DNA of 64,000 nucleotides from Streptomyces stelliscabiei (GTDB taxonomy: Bacteria; Actinomycetota; Actinomycetes; Streptomycetales; Streptomycetaceae): contig NZ_JADBGF010000001.1 in NCBI RefSeq assembly GCF_014873495.1, forward strand, positions 1,054,001 through 1,118,000. Reading direction: 5' to 3'. A program made the translations under genes and the position numbers. Below are positions 26,003 to 35,032 of the stretch, one piece after another (the stretch's first letter is position 1; each line of letters begins with the position of its first letter). Under the pieces are notes generated by a model. The model was not told the DNA's origin. It saw only the letters and a program-made list of their open reading frames with translations, and searched no databases.

Positions 26003-27673
26003 TCAGACGGCCTTCTGCCGTCCCTCCCAGTACGGCTCGCGCAGCCGCCGTTTGTAGAGCTTGCCGTTGGGGTCGCGGGGCATCGCCTCGGTGAAGTCGA
26101 CGCTCTTCGGGCGCTTGTACCCGGCGAGCCGACGGGCGCAGTGGGCGAGGATCTCCTCGGCGAGACCCGGCCCCGGCGTGAATCCGGGGGCGGGCTCCAC
26201 CACGGCCTTGACCTCCTCGCCCCAGTCGTCGTGCGGGATGCCGAAAGCGGCGGCGTCGGCGACGGCGGGGTGGGTGAGCAGGGCGGACTCGATCTCGGCG
26301 GGGTAGATGTTGACGCCGCCGGAGATGATGAGGTCGATCTTGCGGTCACGGAGGAAGAGATAGCCGTCCTCGTCGATGAGTCCGAGGTCGCCCACGGTGA
26401 AGAAGTCGCCGATGCGGTTCTTGCGCGTCTTGCCCTCGTCCTTGTGGTACGAGAATCCGCCGGTGCTCATCTTCATGTAGACGGTGCCGAGTTCACCGGG
26501 CGGCAGCCGGTTGCCGTCGTCGTCGAAGACGGCGAGTTCGCTGATGGGCCAGGCCCTGCCGACCGTGCCGGGCTTCTTCAGCCAGTCCTCGGCGGTGGCG
26601 AAGGCGCCCCCGCCCTCGCTGGCCGCGTAGTACTCCTCCACACACTCGCCCCACCACTCGATCATGGCCCGCTTCACATGGTCCGGGCAGGGCGCGGCCC
26701 CGTGGATGGCGTGCCGCATGGACGACACGTCGTAGCGGGCGCGCACCTCCTCGGGGAGGGCGAGCAGGCGGTGGAACTGGGTGGGCACCATGTGGGTGTG
26801 CGTGCAGCGGTGGGCGTCGATGACGCGGAGCATCTCCTCGGGCGTCCACTTGTCCATCAGCACCAGCCGGTGCCCGATGTGCAGGGAGGCGCCGGCGAAC
26901 TGCAGGACGGCCGTGTGGTAGAGCGGCGAGCAGACCAGGTGGACGTTGTCGTCGAAGGGCCTGATGCCGAAGATGCCGAGGAAGCCGCCGAGGTAGGACT
27001 CCTCGGGGAGCTTGCCCGGCAGCGGGCGGCGGATGCCGCGCGGGCGGCCGGTGGTGCCGGAGGTGTAGTTCATGACCCAGCCGAGGGTGCGCTCCCCGGG
27101 CGCCGACTCGGGCTGTCCGTCCAGGAGTTCGGCGTACGGGCGGAAGCCTTCGGCCGTACCGACCGTGTAGCGGTGGCTCGCGGGGAGCTTCGCCTCGTCG
27201 GCGGCGCCGCGGGCCGCGTCGGCGAACCGCTCGTGCGCGATGAGTACCTTGGCGCCCGAGTCGGAGACGATCCAGGCGATCTCGGGGCCCATCAGATGGT
27301 GGTTGACGGGGACGAGGTAGAAGCCGGCCTGGGTGGCGGCGAGGTAGGCGGTGAGGAACTCGACACCGTTGGGCAGGACGACGGCGAAGGCGTCACCGCG
27401 CTCCAGCCCGGCCGCCCGCAGTCCGTGCACCAGGCGGTTGGTCTCGGCGTGCAGACGCCCGGCGGTCCACTCCTGCCCGTCGGGGGCGATGAGCACCGCA
27501 CGGTCGGGGTCGGCGGCGGCCTGCGCCCAGAAGCCCTGGGGAGGCTGGGCGTTCGGGGCTCCGCCCCGCGCGGACCGGCTTTGGGGGGCACGGTCCTGGG
27601 CGGGTCCGTCCTGGGCGGGTCGGTCCTGGGCGGGTCGGTCCTGGGCGGGTCGGTCCTGGGGGGCTCGGCTCAC
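26003..27673 (-). CDS. acyl-CoA synthetase with repeated N-terminal extension
   Basis: A 556-residue AMP-forming ligase. GTG 27673 overlaps the stop of the upstream gene (GTGA), so translation is coupled. The first ~35 residues are a Gln-Asp-Arg-Pro-Ala repeat encoded by a 15-bp tandem repeat and are probably disordered. The ligase part has NYTSGTTGRPRGIRRP, IHGAAPCP, EYYAASEGGGAFATAEDW, GDLGLIDEDGYLFLRDRKIDLIISGGVNIYPAEIE and the terminal catalytic Lys in PRDPNGKLYKRRL. It resembles FadD-like synthetases of actinobacterial CoA-ester catabolism. It is expressed with the flavoprotein at 27670. Confidence 0.87.
   Translation of the reverse strand: MSRAPQDRPAQDRPAQDRPAQDGPAQDRAPQSRSARGGAPNAQPPQGFWAQAAADPDRAVLIAPDGQEWTAGRLHAETNRLVHGLRAAGLERGDAFAVVLPNGVEFLTAYLAATQAGFYLVPVNHHLMGPEIAWIVSDSGAKVLIAHERFADAARGAADEAKLPASHRYTVGTAEGFRPYAELLDGQPESAPGERTLGWVMNYTSGTTGRPRGIRRPLPGKLPEESYLGGFLGIFGIRPFDDNVHLVCSPLYHTAVLQFAGASLHIGHRLVLMDKWTPEEMLRVIDAHRCTHTHMVPTQFHRLLALPEEVRARYDVSSMRHAIHGAAPCPDHVKRAMIEWWGECVEEYYAASEGGGAFATAEDWLKKPGTVGRAWPISELAVFDDDGNRLPPGELGTVYMKMSTGGFSYHKDEGKTRKNRIGDFFTVGDLGLIDEDGYLFLRDRKIDLIISGGVNIYPAEIESALLTHPAVADAAAFGIPHDDWGEEVKAVVEPAPGFTPGPGLAEEILAHCARRLAGYKRPKSVDFTEAMPRDPNGKLYKRRLREPYWEGRQKAV
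27593..27667. repeat. tandem 15-bp repeat, about 5 units
   Basis: Unit GTCCTGGGCGGGTCG occurs at 27593, 27608, 27623, 27638 and, degenerate, at 27653. As 15 is divisible by three, copy number changes keep the reading frame of the acyl-CoA synthetase and only vary the length of its QDRPA-type N-terminal tail. Confidence 0.85.
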
Positions 27674-28782
27674 TGTCCCTCGCTCCTTCCGGCGATCCGG
27701 TTGATGCGGTCCACGGCCTGCTCGAAGCCCCGGGTGAGGTCGTCGAAGACGGCCTGGACGCTGCGTTCGCTGTTCATACGGCCGACGATCTGGCCGACCG
27801 GAGTGCCGAGCAGCGGCTCCACCTCGTACTTCTGGATGCGGGAGACCGCCTCGGCGACGAGCAGGCCCTGGAGGGGCATGGGGAGGGTACCGGGTCCGCT
27901 GGGGTCGTCCCAGGCGTCGGTCCACTCGGTACGGAGCTGGCGCGCGGGTTTGCCGGTGAGGGCGCGGGAGCGGACGGTGTCGCCGGAGCCGGCGGCGAGC
28001 AGCTTCTCGATCAGCCGGGGCGAGGACAGTTCGGCCTCGGTGGTGGTCAGCCACAGCGAACCGAGCCAGACCCCCTGGGCGCCGAGCGCGAGGGCGGCGG
28101 CCACCTGCTGTCCGCTGCCGATACCGCCGGCGGCGAGGACGGGCAACGGGGCCACGGCGTCGACCACTTCGGGGGTGAGGACCATGGAGGCGATCTCGCC
28201 GGTGTGGCCGCCGGCCTCGTAGCCCTGGGCCACGACGATGTCGATGCCCGCCTCGGCGTGCTTGCGGGCGTGGCGGGCGCTGCCGGCGAGCGCCGCGACC
28301 AGGACGGCCTGTTCGTGGGCGCGGTCGATGACGTCGGCGGGCGGGGAGCCGAGGGCGTTGGCCAGCAGCTTGATCGGATAGTCGAAGGCGACGTCGAGCT
28401 GGCTGCGGGCGACCTGTTCCATCCAGCCGGTGATGCGCCAGCCGGAGGCCTCGCCCTCGGCCAGCTCGGGCACGCCGTACTTGGCGAGGGTCTCCTGGAC
28501 GAACTGCCGGTGCGAGTCGGGGATCATGGCCTCGACGTCGGCCTCCGTCACCCCCTCGACCTTTTTGGCCGGCATGACGACGTCCAGTCCGTACGGCATG
28601 CCGTCGACATGGGCCTCGATCCAGTCGAGGTCGCGCTTGAGATCGTCGGGGGCCGTGTAGCGGACCGCGCCCAGCACCCCGAAGCCGCCTGCCCGGCTGA
28701 TGGCCGCCGCGACCGCGGGGAACGGCGTGAAGCCGAAGACGGCGTACTGGACTCCGAGTGTGTTGCTCAGCTCCGTCTGCAT
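27670..28782 (-). CDS. nitronate monooxygenase-like FMN protein
   Basis: A 370-residue TIM-barrel flavoprotein of the nitronate monooxygenase/2-nitropropane dioxygenase family. The N-terminus reads GVQYAVFGFTPFPAVAAAISRAGGFGVLGA. FMN phosphate-binding motifs AQGYEAGGHTG and PVLAAGGIGSGQQVAAALALGAQGVWLGS are intact. ATG 28782. It is the first gene of a two-gene operon with the acyl-CoA synthetase, coupled by a GTGA overlap. Homologues often sit in CoA-ester catabolic clusters, where they may act as ene/enoyl oxidoreductases rather than on nitroalkanes; this is inference. The TCTGA-N7-TCAGA operator lies 44 bases upstream. Confidence 0.87.
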   Translation of the reverse strand: MQTELSNTLGVQYAVFGFTPFPAVAAAISRAGGFGVLGAVRYTAPDDLKRDLDWIEAHVDGMPYGLDVVMPAKKVEGVTEADVEAMIPDSHRQFVQETLAKYGVPELAEGEASGWRITGWMEQVARSQLDVAFDYPIKLLANALGSPPADVIDRAHEQAVLVAALAGSARHARKHAEAGIDIVVAQGYEAGGHTGEIASMVLTPEVVDAVAPLPVLAAGGIGSGQQVAAALALGAQGVWLGSLWLTTTEAELSSPRLIEKLLAAGSGDTVRSRALTGKPARQLRTEWTDAWDDPSGPGTLPMPLQGLLVAEAVSRIQKYEVEPLLGTPVGQIVGRMNSERSVQAVFDDLTRGFEQAVDRINRIAGRSEGQ

Positions 28783-28825
28783 GGTGCGCAGGATGCCGTA
28801 GTCCTCCGGACGAGGGAAGGGGTTT

Positions 28826-28842
28826 TCTGATGCACCGTCAGA
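28826..28842. promoter_or_regulatory. 17-bp palindromic operator TCTGA-N7-TCAGA
   Basis: TCTGA (28826-28830) and TCAGA (28838-28842) form an inverted repeat of the same length and sequence as the one at 18964-18980. It lies 44 bp upstream of the nitronate monooxygenase-like start codon, a usual place for a repressor site. Confidence 0.65.
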
Positions 28843-28967
28843 TTTTGTTGGTGTCGTGTGTGCGGGGGCGGGTCGCTGATCCGTGGGTGGCCGACGGGTG
28901 CCTGTTCCCCAGGGGCCGGGCGCGCGGTTCCTCGCACCCTTGGGGGGTGGGTGCTTGACTGGGTTTC

Positions 28968-30794
28968 ATGAGTGAAGCTGTGGGGGGCTCGGGGTCCGGG
29001 ATGAGTCGGCGGCAGCTCGGCCGGCGGGTGTTGGCGGTCGGTGGAGGGCTCGCCGCGCTGCCCTTTCCCGCCGGGGCGGTCGCCTCTGCCTCCGCCTCCG
29101 GGGGTGGTCGTCCGACGCTGCGCCACGGTTCTCCCGAGCGGGCCGGTCTCCTCCCCGAACCCCTGGATCGGCTCGTCACCGATGCCGAAACGTTCCTCGG
29201 GCCCTCGCCCAAGCACCCCTGGTACGCGGGCGCCGTCCTGCTCGCCGGGCGGGGCGGGACCGTCGCCCTGCACCGGGCGATCGGGATGGCGGTGCGGTAC
29301 TCGGCGTACGACGAGAAGACGGACACGGGGGTGGAGTTCCCGGCGGACCAGCGGATTCCGATGACGCGGGACACCGTCTTCGATCTGGCCTCGGTGTCGA
29401 AGCTGTTCACGTCGATCCTCGCGGTGCAACAGATCGAGCGGGGCGCGCTGGAGCTGGAGGGCAGGGTCGCCACGTACCTGCCGGAGTTCGGCGCGGCGGG
29501 CAAACAGGACATCACCGTGCGCCAACTGCTCACCCACACCTCGGGTTTCCGGCCCTGGCTCCCGCTCTACAAGGAGCCGACGCACGAGGGGAAGCTCCGG
29601 CTCGTCTGGAACGAGGCGCCGCTGAACCCGCCGGGCACGACGTACCTGTACTCGGACCTGAATCTGATCTCGCTGCAGCTCGTCCTGGAGGAGATCACCG
29701 GTCTCGGTCTGGATCGGCTGCTCCGAAACGAGATCACCGCTCCACTCGGGATGCACCGCACTCGCTTCAATCCTCCGGCCTCCTGGAAACCCGGCATCGC
29801 GGCGACCGAGGACGCCCGCCTCCCCTGGTCGGGCCTGGACCGGGGGCTGGTGTGGGGCGAGGTGCACGACGAGAACGCCTTCGGTCTCGGCGGGGTCGCG
29901 GGCCATGCCGGTGTCTTCTCCAGCGCCTGGGACCTGGCCGTCCTGGGCCGCACCCTGCTCAACGGCGGTGTGTACGGCAGGGCCCGCATCCTCGAACCCC
30001 GTTCGGTGGAGCTGATGTTCACCGACTTCAACACGGAGTTCCCCGGCGACGAACACGGGCTGGGCTTCGAGCTCTACCAGCACTGGTACATGGGCGCGAT
30101 GGCCACCCCGCGCACGGCGGGACACACCGGCTTCACCGGCACCTCCCTCGTCCTGGACCCGACCACCGACTCCTTCCTCGTGGTCCTCGGCAACTCCGTC
30201 CACCCGGTGCGCGGCTGGCGGTCCGGCTCCGCGCCCCGGGTCGCCGCCGCGAACAACCTCGCCCGCGCCGTTCCCGTACGCCCCGCCCGGGGCCGTGCCT
30301 CCTGGTTCTCCGGAATGGCGTCCGCCACCACGGCGACCCTCGTTCTCCCGCCGCTCGACACCACCGGAGCCGGGAAAGCCACCGTCACAGCCTCCGCCAC
30401 CGCCCCCGGGCGGCCCCGCCTGCGGTGCGCCCTGTGGTGGGACACCGAACCCCAGGCCGATGCCCTCTTCCTGGAGACCTCCGCCGACGGCGGCGACACC
30501 TGGCTGCCGGTGGCCTTCACGACCCTCCGGGACGGGGAGGCACCGCTGGAGCATCCGTCCGGGTCGGTCACCGGCTGGTCGGGCCGGGCATGGCACCGGG
30601 TCACCGCGGAGTTGCCGGGGACCACCGGGCTCACCGTGCGCTGGCGCTACACGACCGACCGGCAGTACGTCGGCCGTGGGGTGTACGTCGACGGGCTGCG
30701 GGTCGCGGCGGGAGGCGGCACCCTGTTCGACGAGTCGCGGCCGGCGGACGCGGGGCGGATCACGGCGGTGGGCTGGACGGCCGCCGCCGACTAG
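28968..30794 (+). CDS. secreted serine beta-lactamase/esterase-like hydrolase
   Basis: A 608-residue exported class C beta-lactamase-fold protein. After the ATG at 28968 comes a Tat-like signal with SRRQLGRRVLAVGGGLAALPFPAGAVASASA (an internal ATG at 29001 is an alternative start). The catalytic SxxK is S142-V-S-K145; the Tyr motif is TYLYSDLNL and the third motif HTGFTGTS. The last ~160 residues form an extra beta-rich domain (WYTTDRQYVGRGVYVDGLRV-like), perhaps carbohydrate-binding. The likely role is hydrolysis of an ester, peptide or lactam outside the cell. It is a single gene converging on the oxidoreductase gene. Confidence 0.85.
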   Translation: MSEAVGGSGSGMSRRQLGRRVLAVGGGLAALPFPAGAVASASASGGGRPTLRHGSPERAGLLPEPLDRLVTDAETFLGPSPKHPWYAGAVLLAGRGGTVALHRAIGMAVRYSAYDEKTDTGVEFPADQRIPMTRDTVFDLASVSKLFTSILAVQQIERGALELEGRVATYLPEFGAAGKQDITVRQLLTHTSGFRPWLPLYKEPTHEGKLRLVWNEAPLNPPGTTYLYSDLNLISLQLVLEEITGLGLDRLLRNEITAPLGMHRTRFNPPASWKPGIAATEDARLPWSGLDRGLVWGEVHDENAFGLGGVAGHAGVFSSAWDLAVLGRTLLNGGVYGRARILEPRSVELMFTDFNTEFPGDEHGLGFELYQHWYMGAMATPRTAGHTGFTGTSLVLDPTTDSFLVVLGNSVHPVRGWRSGSAPRVAAANNLARAVPVRPARGRASWFSGMASATTATLVLPPLDTTGAGKATVTASATAPGRPRLRCALWWDTEPQADALFLETSADGGDTWLPVAFTTLRDGEAPLEHPSGSVTGWSGRAWHRVTAELPGTTGLTVRWRYTTDRQYVGRGVYVDGLRVAAGGGTLFDESRPADAGRITAVGWTAAAD

Positions 30795-30844
30795 CGGAGC
30801 GAACGGGCGGCGGCCCCGCGACCGGACCTGCCCGGACGTGCCGC

Positions 30845-32470
30845 CTACGCCGGGCGCGGGCCGTCCGCCCCGGACTCCTCCAGGACCGCCATGGCCGCGT
30901 TGTAGCCCGGGACCCCGCTCACCCCGCCACCGCGTACGGCGCCCGCGCCGCACAGCAGGACGTTGGCGTGGCGGGTCTCCACACCCCAGCGGCCGGTGCC
31001 TTCCTGCGTGTGGGGCCAGGCGAGGTCGCGGTGGAAGATGTTGCCGCCGGGGAGGCCGAGGTCGCGTTCCAGGTCGAGGGGGGTCCTGGCCTCGATGCAC
31101 GGGCGGCCGTCGGCGTCGGTGGCCAGACAGTCGGCGAGGGGCTCGGCGAGGTGGGCGTCGAGCTGGGCGAGGGTGGCCTTGAGGAGGTCCTCGCGTACGG
31201 CGTCGTTGTCGGCCTCGAACAGCCGCGCGGGCGTGTGCAGGCCGAACAGGGTGAGCGTCTGGTAGCCCTGATCGACCAGGTCCGGGCCGAGGATGGTCGG
31301 ATCGGTGAGGGAGTGGCAGTAGATCTCGGAGGGCGGGGCCTCGGGGAGCACACCGGAGGCGGCCTGGGCGTGGGCGAGGGCCAGTTGGTCGTATCCCTCG
31401 GCGATGTGGAAGGTCCCGGAGAACGCCTCGCGCGGGTCGACGTCCTGGTCGCGGAGCCTCGGAAGCCGCGTGAGCAGCATGTTCACCTTGAGCTGGGCGC
31501 CCTCGGCAGGGGTGGGCGGTGCGTCGCCGGTCAGCGCGGCCAGTTCCTGGGGCGAGGCGTTCACCAGGACGTGCCGCGCGGCGACGGTGCCCTCGATGTC
31601 GGCCGTCCGGTAGGTGATCTCGGCGGACCGTCCGTCCGTCGCGATCCGCCGCGCCTCGTGACCGGTGGCGATCACGGCACCCGCCGCGCGCGCGGCCGTG
31701 GCCAGCGCGTCCGTGAGCGCGCCCATGCCGCCGACCGGCACGTCCCAGGCTCCCGTACCGCCGCCGATCACGTGGTAGAGGAAGCACCGGTTCTGACGGA
31801 GGGAGGGGTCGTGGGCGTCCGCGAAGGTGCCGATGAGCGCGTCGGTGAGGACGACCCCGCGCACGAGGTCGTCGGCGAACCTCGCTTCGACGGCCGCGCC
31901 GATCGGCTCCTCGAACAGGACCCGCCACGCCTCCTCGTCGTCGATACGCCCGCGCAGGTCGTCGCGGGTGGGCAGGGGCTCGGTGAGCGTCGGGAACACC
32001 CGTTCGGCGACGCGGCCCGTCATCGCGTAGAACCGCTGCCACGCCTCGTACTCGCGGCCCGAGCCCGTCAGCCGCGCGAACGCCTCGCGGGTGCGGCGCT
32101 CTCCGCCGCCGACGAGCAGGCCGGTGGGGTGACCGTCGCGTTCGACGGGGGTGTACGACGAGATCGTGCGGCCGCGGACGCGGAAGTCGAGGTCCAGGTC
32201 CCGCACGATCTTCCGGGGCAGCAGGCTGACCAGGTAGGAGTACCGCGACAGCCGGGCGTCGACCCCGGCGAAGGGCCGGGTGGACACGGCGGCTCCGCCG
32301 GTGTGGTCCAGCCGTTCCAGCACCAGCACGGAACGCCCGGCGCGGGCCAGGTAGGCGGCGGCGACCAGGCCGTTGTGGCCGCCGCCGACGATCACCGCGT
32401 CGTACGTGTCGTGAGGCCGGGGTCCGGCCGGACGTCCGGGGCGGTCGGAGTGTGCGGGGGTGGCAGGCAT
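30845..32470 (-). CDS. phytoene desaturase/CrtI-like FAD oxidoreductase
   Basis: A 541-residue flavoprotein starting at ATG 32470. The N-terminal dinucleotide motif VIVGGGHNGLVAAAYLARAGRSVLVLE binds FAD ADP; GGTGAWDVPVGGMGALTDALATAARAAGA is the CrtI-family second motif; the C-terminus has LCGAGAVRGGGVSGVPGYNAA, the FAD-binding end. It belongs to the NAD(P)/FAD-dependent desaturase/dehydrogenase group, which includes carotenoid desaturases and pyridine nucleotide-disulfide domain proteins. No carotenoid genes are nearby, so the substrate is open. Confidence 0.85.
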   Translation of the reverse strand: MPATPAHSDRPGRPAGPRPHDTYDAVIVGGGHNGLVAAAYLARAGRSVLVLERLDHTGGAAVSTRPFAGVDARLSRYSYLVSLLPRKIVRDLDLDFRVRGRTISSYTPVERDGHPTGLLVGGGERRTREAFARLTGSGREYEAWQRFYAMTGRVAERVFPTLTEPLPTRDDLRGRIDDEEAWRVLFEEPIGAAVEARFADDLVRGVVLTDALIGTFADAHDPSLRQNRCFLYHVIGGGTGAWDVPVGGMGALTDALATAARAAGAVIATGHEARRIATDGRSAEITYRTADIEGTVAARHVLVNASPQELAALTGDAPPTPAEGAQLKVNMLLTRLPRLRDQDVDPREAFSGTFHIAEGYDQLALAHAQAASGVLPEAPPSEIYCHSLTDPTILGPDLVDQGYQTLTLFGLHTPARLFEADNDAVREDLLKATLAQLDAHLAEPLADCLATDADGRPCIEARTPLDLERDLGLPGGNIFHRDLAWPHTQEGTGRWGVETRHANVLLCGAGAVRGGGVSGVPGYNAAMAVLEESGADGPRPA

Positions 32471-32679
32471 GGCTCTTGGTAACACGCGATGATCGAGGTC
32501 GGCCAGGGGGGCGGGCCGGCTGGATCAACGCCGCCGGGGCGGTGGGCCTGAGGCCTACGGGTCGACGGCCGTCCGCCGGGCGGCCCCCGCCGGGCGACCT
32601 CCATCGAACGCCCCCGTCGGGCGACCTCCACCGATCGGCCTCCCGGTGCTCGCCTCTCCCCCGGCCGCCGGCCGCGGTG

Positions 32680-34965
32680 TCACCCGCCGCCCGGAACCCG
32701 CTGCCGTATCGCCGCCACGCGACGGTACACCTCCACCGCCTCCGGGCCACGGCCCAGTTGTTCCAGGCAGCGGGCCTCGTCGTTGCGGCTGGTGAGGGCG
32801 TCGGGGTGGTCGGCGCCGAGGACGCGCTCGCGGGCGTCGGCGACGTGGCGGTACGCGGTGAGGGCATCGGCCCAGCGGCCGAGCCATCCGAGGCCGACGG
32901 CGACCTCGCGGCGGCTGACGAGCGTGTCGGGGTGGTCCGCGCCGAGGACGCGCTCGCGCAGGGCGCACACATCGCGGGACTCGGCGAGGGCCTCCTCCCA
33001 GTGGCCGATGCGGCCGAGACTGACGCCGAGACCGTGGCGGGCGCGCAGGGTCTCGGCGTGTGCGGGGCCGTGGACGCGGGTGCGGTCGCCTGCCAGGGCC
33101 CGGTACAGGGTCAGCGCCTCGGCGGGGCGGCCGAGCCGGCCGAGGCTGATGCCGACCTCGTGACGGGCGGCGAGGGTGTCGGGATGGTCGGGGCCGAGGG
33201 CCTGGGCGCGGGCCTCGGCGACCTCCCGGTAGGTCCGCAGCGCCTCGGTCCAGCGGCCCAGCTGACCGAGGGCGTAGCCGACCTCGAAGCGGGTGACGAG
33301 GGTGTCGGGATGGGTGGCGCCGAGGACGCGGGCGCGGGCGGTGGCGACCTCGCTCGCCATGCGGTACGACTCCTCCGGCCGGCCGATCCTGCTGAGGTTG
33401 AAGGCGAGGTTGTGGCGGCAGCGCAAGGTGTCCGGATGGTCGGGTCCGGCGATGCGTTCCCGGGCGGAGAGGACGGACAGATACGCCTGGTGGGCTTCGA
33501 GGTGCCGGCCCAACCGCCCGAGTACGTACGCCATTTCCTGCCACGCGGCGAGGGTGTCGGGATGCTCGGGGCCGAGGGCGTGCCGGCGGGCGAGGGCGAC
33601 ATGGGCGAACGCGCGCAGCGCGTCGGCGGGGCGGCCGGTGCGGCTGAGGGCGAGGCCGACCTCGTAGCGGCTGGACAGGGTGTCGGGGTGGTCGGGGCCG
33701 AGGGCGTGCTCGCGTTCGGCGGCGACCGCGCGGTGCACCTCGCCGGCCTCCGTCCAGCGGCCGAGGCGGCCCAGGTGCAGCCCCGCGTCGTGCCGGCCGG
33801 CCAGGGTGGTGATCAACTCCGCGGACGGGGCGGGCTGTTCGCAGCGTGGGGAACGCTCCGCGCGGCCGGTGGCGGGGCGGGCGATCCACTCTCCCGTGAG
33901 ACCGGCGGAGGCGTCCTGCGGGGTGAGGCCCCCTCCGGCGCCGACGGCCTTGTGGCCGGTGGTCATGCCATGGGTCCAGGAGGGCAGCCGGGGTTCGCGC
34001 GACGGCGGTTGCTCGGGGCGCCTGCGGGGCCGGGGCGTGGCGGGAGCGGGCTCGGGCCAGTGGGGACGCGAGACGCCGGCCGGCACCGGGGAGCGGGCGG
34101 GCGCGGTGGTGGTCGCCGCCCGCCCCTCGCCGACCCTGCGGCTCACCTCACCGGCGTCGTACGGTCGCGCCGCGGGCTCCTTGGCCAGCAGGTCCAGGAT
34201 GATCCGGTCGAGGTACTCGGGTACCTCGCGGCGGTGGCTTCGCGGGGGCGTCGGCGCGGTGTCGCGGTGTCCCATCAGGACCGCCCAGGCGTCGTCGAGG
34301 TCGAACGGCGGCACCCCGGTGGCGATCTCGTAGAGCACACAGCCGAAGGAGTACAGATCGCTGCGCCGGTCGACCCGGTCGCCGCTGATCTGCTCCGGCG
34401 ACATGTAGTGCGGGGTGCCCATCGCGATGCCGGTACCGGTGAGGCGGGAGGTGAAGGTGACGTCGCGGCCGAGGCGGGCGATGCCGAAGTCGCAGATCTT
34501 CACGGTGCCGTCGGGGAGCATCATGATGTTCGCGGGCTTCAGGTCCCGGTGCACGATGCCCTGGCGATGGGTGTGGGCGAGGGCGGCGGCCACCTGGTCG
34601 GCGATCTCCACGACCGCGGGGACGGCCAGCGGACGGTGTCTGTTGTCCTCCAGGAGCTGGCTGAGGTTGCGTCCCTCCAGCAACTCCATGACGAGGAACA
34701 GCACCCCGTCGGACTCTCCGAAGTCGTGGACCACGGTCACCCCCCGGTGTTGGAGGGCGGCCGCGACGCGCGCCTCGCGCCGGAAGCGTTCCCGGAGCAC
34801 GTGGGTGTCGGACCGGTCGGGCCCGGTGTCGACGGGCTTGAGGCACTTGACCGCGACCTGCCGGGCCAGCGATTCGTCTCTGGCGCGCCAGACCTCGCCC
34901 ATCCCCCCGCGCCCGATCAGATCGAGCAACCGGTACCGGCCCTGGATCAGCCTGGTGTCCGCCAT
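32680..34965 (-). CDS. Ser/Thr protein kinase with C-terminal TPR array
   Basis: A 761-residue PknB-like kinase starting at ATG 34965 (MADTRLIQGRYRLLDLIGRGGMGEVWRARD); the long upstream open frame is antisense to the DUF2236 gene and is rejected. Kinase motifs: P-loop IGRGGMGEVW, Lys40, HRDLKPAN with Asp141, DFG 159-161, APE-like MSPEQISGD. A Pro/Arg linker (about 280-400) follows. Residues about 400-750 hold some nine 42-residue tetratricopeptide units separated by GPDHPDTL-type junctions. There is no transmembrane segment, so unlike PknB it is cytosolic. Such kinases sense through TPR-bound partners. Nothing adjacent suggests the target. Confidence 0.88.
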   Translation of the reverse strand: MADTRLIQGRYRLLDLIGRGGMGEVWRARDESLARQVAVKCLKPVDTGPDRSDTHVLRERFRREARVAAALQHRGVTVVHDFGESDGVLFLVMELLEGRNLSQLLEDNRHRPLAVPAVVEIADQVAAALAHTHRQGIVHRDLKPANIMMLPDGTVKICDFGIARLGRDVTFTSRLTGTGIAMGTPHYMSPEQISGDRVDRRSDLYSFGCVLYEIATGVPPFDLDDAWAVLMGHRDTAPTPPRSHRREVPEYLDRIILDLLAKEPAARPYDAGEVSRRVGEGRAATTTAPARSPVPAGVSRPHWPEPAPATPRPRRRPEQPPSREPRLPSWTHGMTTGHKAVGAGGGLTPQDASAGLTGEWIARPATGRAERSPRCEQPAPSAELITTLAGRHDAGLHLGRLGRWTEAGEVHRAVAAEREHALGPDHPDTLSSRYEVGLALSRTGRPADALRAFAHVALARRHALGPEHPDTLAAWQEMAYVLGRLGRHLEAHQAYLSVLSARERIAGPDHPDTLRCRHNLAFNLSRIGRPEESYRMASEVATARARVLGATHPDTLVTRFEVGYALGQLGRWTEALRTYREVAEARAQALGPDHPDTLAARHEVGISLGRLGRPAEALTLYRALAGDRTRVHGPAHAETLRARHGLGVSLGRIGHWEEALAESRDVCALRERVLGADHPDTLVSRREVAVGLGWLGRWADALTAYRHVADARERVLGADHPDALTSRNDEARCLEQLGRGPEAVEVYRRVAAIRQRVPGGG

Positions 34966-35032
34966 CGCCAACGATCGCCCCCGTCCCCGTACGGACCCGC
35001 CTCGCCCTCCCCGGCCCGTCCAGTATGACGGG

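Noticed and set aside
14781-28782. KstR-controlled cholesterol catabolic cluster
   Set aside because: The gene families partly fit, but no KstR-type motif, no KstR gene and none of the ring-degradation genes are present; only a CoA-ester catabolic role is supported.
28857-28960. Possible interspersed repeat with CCCCAGGGGC before the beta-lactamase-like gene
   Set aside because: It resembles GC-rich sequences common in Streptomyces intergenic DNA, but without a second copy in the window I cannot support it as a repeat element.
28767-32972. 1401-residue open frame on the minus strand
   Set aside because: It is an Arg/Pro-rich antisense shadow of the beta-lactamase-like, oxidoreductase and kinase genes, an effect of high GC at codon position three.
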